From positions 31,111 to 95,110 of the forward strand of contig CASFPS010000003.1 of assembly GCA_949296355.1 (NCBI GenBank): 64,000 nt of DNA. Reading direction: 5' to 3'. The translations under genes were made by a program, and so were the position numbers. This DNA is from an uncultured bacterium. Its GTDB lineage: Bacteria > Cyanobacteriota > Vampirovibrionia > Gastranaerophilales > Gastranaerophilaceae. This document shows positions 63,169 to 64,000 of this stretch, one piece after another; within the stretch, counting starts at the first letter, position 1; each line of letters begins with the position of its first letter. The notes under the pieces are model-generated. The model did not search any database. It was not told the origin of the DNA and saw nothing but the letters and a program-made list of their open reading frames with translations.

Positions 63169-63888
63169 TTACAACTTAAATCCGGTTGAAAAACTGAATG
63201 CGGAGCTTCTGCCTCCGTTTGCATAATATGACTGGGCGACACCGAGTTCAAACTTTAAAGAATCCGCATATTTTTTGAGAGCCGGACTGTATACTATTGT
63301 TATTTCATTTTTGTTCTTAGGGGCATTGACATAGTTTGTAAAACTGTCTTTCAGGGTTAATTTATCAGTTATATGCCACTCCGGAGTAACACATACTGTT
63401 CCGTACAGAGAGCCTACATCCTGAGAGGCTGATTGTTTGAATTTTGTCTCCAGTGAAAAGTATTTAGGAGTATCATATCTTACAAAAACGCCGGTTGATG
63501 ATTCCATCTGGGAGAGCGATAATTCTTCGCCCCAGAGTGTGCCGTATGTAACACCCTTAAAGCTTTCGGATACCACTCCGCTCAGCGGAAGAATATCTTT
63601 CAGGTTATTTCTTGTTACTGCCGCCCTTGAGAGGGCGCTCCTGGGCGTGTTTGTATTTGATGTGATATTCAAAATCTTTACCGGTATTGTTACAGAGCGC
63701 TTCGGGATATTAACCTGAGGCTTTTCAATATCATCATCAAGGTAAATTGTTTCAACCGGATTATCGTCATACTCAACCTGCCCTTGAAGTTTATACGTTT
63801 CCACAACCGGCTTAACTTCTGCCTCTTCTGCAAAAGCCGGCAGAAAATTTACAAACACTAAGGCTATGACGAAAAATAATCTCAACAT
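63169..63888 (-). CDS. exported beta-rich protein, possibly outer membrane (239 aa)
   Basis: A signal peptide (2-20, ending A-F-A) is followed by a linker (25-100) and, from about 105, alternating polar/aromatic strands such as G-V-F-V-R-Y-D-T and K-F-E-L-G-V-A-Q-S-Y-Y, ending G-F-K-L. An outer-membrane beta-barrel fragment fits; family not recognised. The promoter -10 ends only six bases before the ATG and there is no ribosome binding site, so the mRNA is probably leaderless. Confidence 0.65.
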   Translation of the reverse strand: MLRLFFVIALVFVNFLPAFAEEAEVKPVVETYKLQGQVEYDDNPVETIYLDDDIEKPQVNIPKRSVTIPVKILNITSNTNTPRSALSRAAVTRNNLKDILPLSGVVSESFKGVTYGTLWGEELSLSQMESSTGVFVRYDTPKYFSLETKFKQSASQDVGSLYGTVCVTPEWHITDKLTLKDSFTNYVNAPKNKNEITIVYSPALKKYADSLKFELGVAQSYYANGGRSSAFSFSTGFKL

Positions 63889-63894
63889 AGTTAC

Positions 63895-63923
63895 ATTGTA
63901 AATTAAATAAATGATGTTTTCAA
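63895..63923 (-). promoter_or_regulatory. promoter of the exported beta-rich protein, leaderless type
   Basis: Minus strand TTGAAA (63923-63918), 17 bases, TACAAT (63900-63895), six bases, ATG (63888). Confidence 0.65.
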
Positions 63924-63988
63924 TTAGTTTTTGCCTGATTGGAGAATATTCTTTTCTTTCAATTTGAAGGATAAATTAGTAAGAATTT

Positions 63989-64000
63989 TGTAAAAAGGAG
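63989..64000 (+). other. ribosome binding site of a gene beyond the window
   Basis: The window ends in AAAAAGGAG after an AT-rich spacer, so a plus-strand gene probably starts within about ten bases of the right edge. Confidence 0.4.

Noticed and set aside
1..64000. Prophage, integrative element or insertion sequence
   Set aside because: No integrase, transposase, phage structural gene or attachment-site duplication is recognisable; the repeats are short hairpin elements only.

Overview
The window reads as one chromosomal segment of an AT-rich, Gram-negative, flagellated bacterium. LPS genes (kdsB, lpxK), a complete MFP-RND-OMF efflux operon and outer-membrane-type proteins indicate two membranes. 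Flagellar cap and chaperone genes (fliD, flaG, fliS, a fliT-like gene) indicate motility. Several orphan proteins carry a short N-terminal motif of the [IV]-S-F-[KG] type. That mix is what I associate with the non-photosynthetic gut relatives of Cyanobacteria (Vampirovibrionia/Melainabacteria, order Gastranaerophilales). This placement is inference; no rRNA or marker gene here proves it.

Layout. 1-880 is a repeat mosaic. 881-6738 holds two small orphan genes, prmC, fliD and a phosphohexomutase. 7350-13007 holds a GtrA-like protein, a solute-binding protein plus thyX, an orphan membrane protein, pnuC and a MATE exporter. 13177-18217 holds rplU and rpmA, an orphan, a methyltransferase plus kdsB, a lipoprotein and a lone ABC permease. 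18214-23135 holds a ClC antiporter, a large orphan, a phosphomevalonate/dNMP-kinase-like P-loop protein and a vWA protein. 23244-29690 holds bioD, bioA, rel, and tail to tail with rel a divergent protein with RelA/SpoT synthetase motifs. 29769-33243 holds two PlsC-type acyltransferases, yidD and a carboxymuconolactone-decarboxylase/cupin protein. 33456-44058 is a surface-polysaccharide island with nine glycosyltransferase-type genes (GT8-GT4 fusion, GT8, GT32-like, RgpF-like, GT-D, two GT2, GT17, a fucosyltransferase-like gene), a small XRE regulator and a hicB/hicA pair in which hicA is frameshifted. 44055-47272 holds an R. etli-type asparaginase and the flaG-fliS-fliT cluster. 48675-50066 holds lpxK and the RNase P RNA. 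50772-63888 holds an AsmA-like protein, a secreted HExxH protein, a MerR regulator, the RND efflux operon, mrnC, a TPR protein and an FtsB/DivIC-like protein.

The most striking feature is the intergenic DNA. Ten gaps of about 330-950 bp are built from the same small set of hairpin-forming modules in different orders: an ATTGC-armed element, a TTGGGT/ACCCAA hairpin, a GTGGGAA/TTCCCAC hairpin, a GTGGAGC/GCTCCAC hairpin, a CCCTCTCC/GGAGAGGG element, and 7-bp and 8-bp tandem arrays. In the ATTGC family the inner stem changes sequence while staying base-paired. Copies of the CCCTCTCC or CCCCCTTGC type lie in frame inside three genes (prmC, bioA, asparaginase), two of them read in different frames, as with Rickettsia palindromic elements. 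I see no transposase, integrase, CRISPR array, tRNA or rRNA gene.

Other points: probable leaderless transcripts for rel and the last gene, a second RelA/SpoT-like protein beside rel, an AT-rich dyad centred in the efflux promoter downstream of the MerR gene, and housekeeping pairs (rplU/rpmA, bioD/bioA) pushed apart by repeat blocks. Start codons were moved inward from the longest reading frame wherever a ribosome binding site or signal peptide fixed them.
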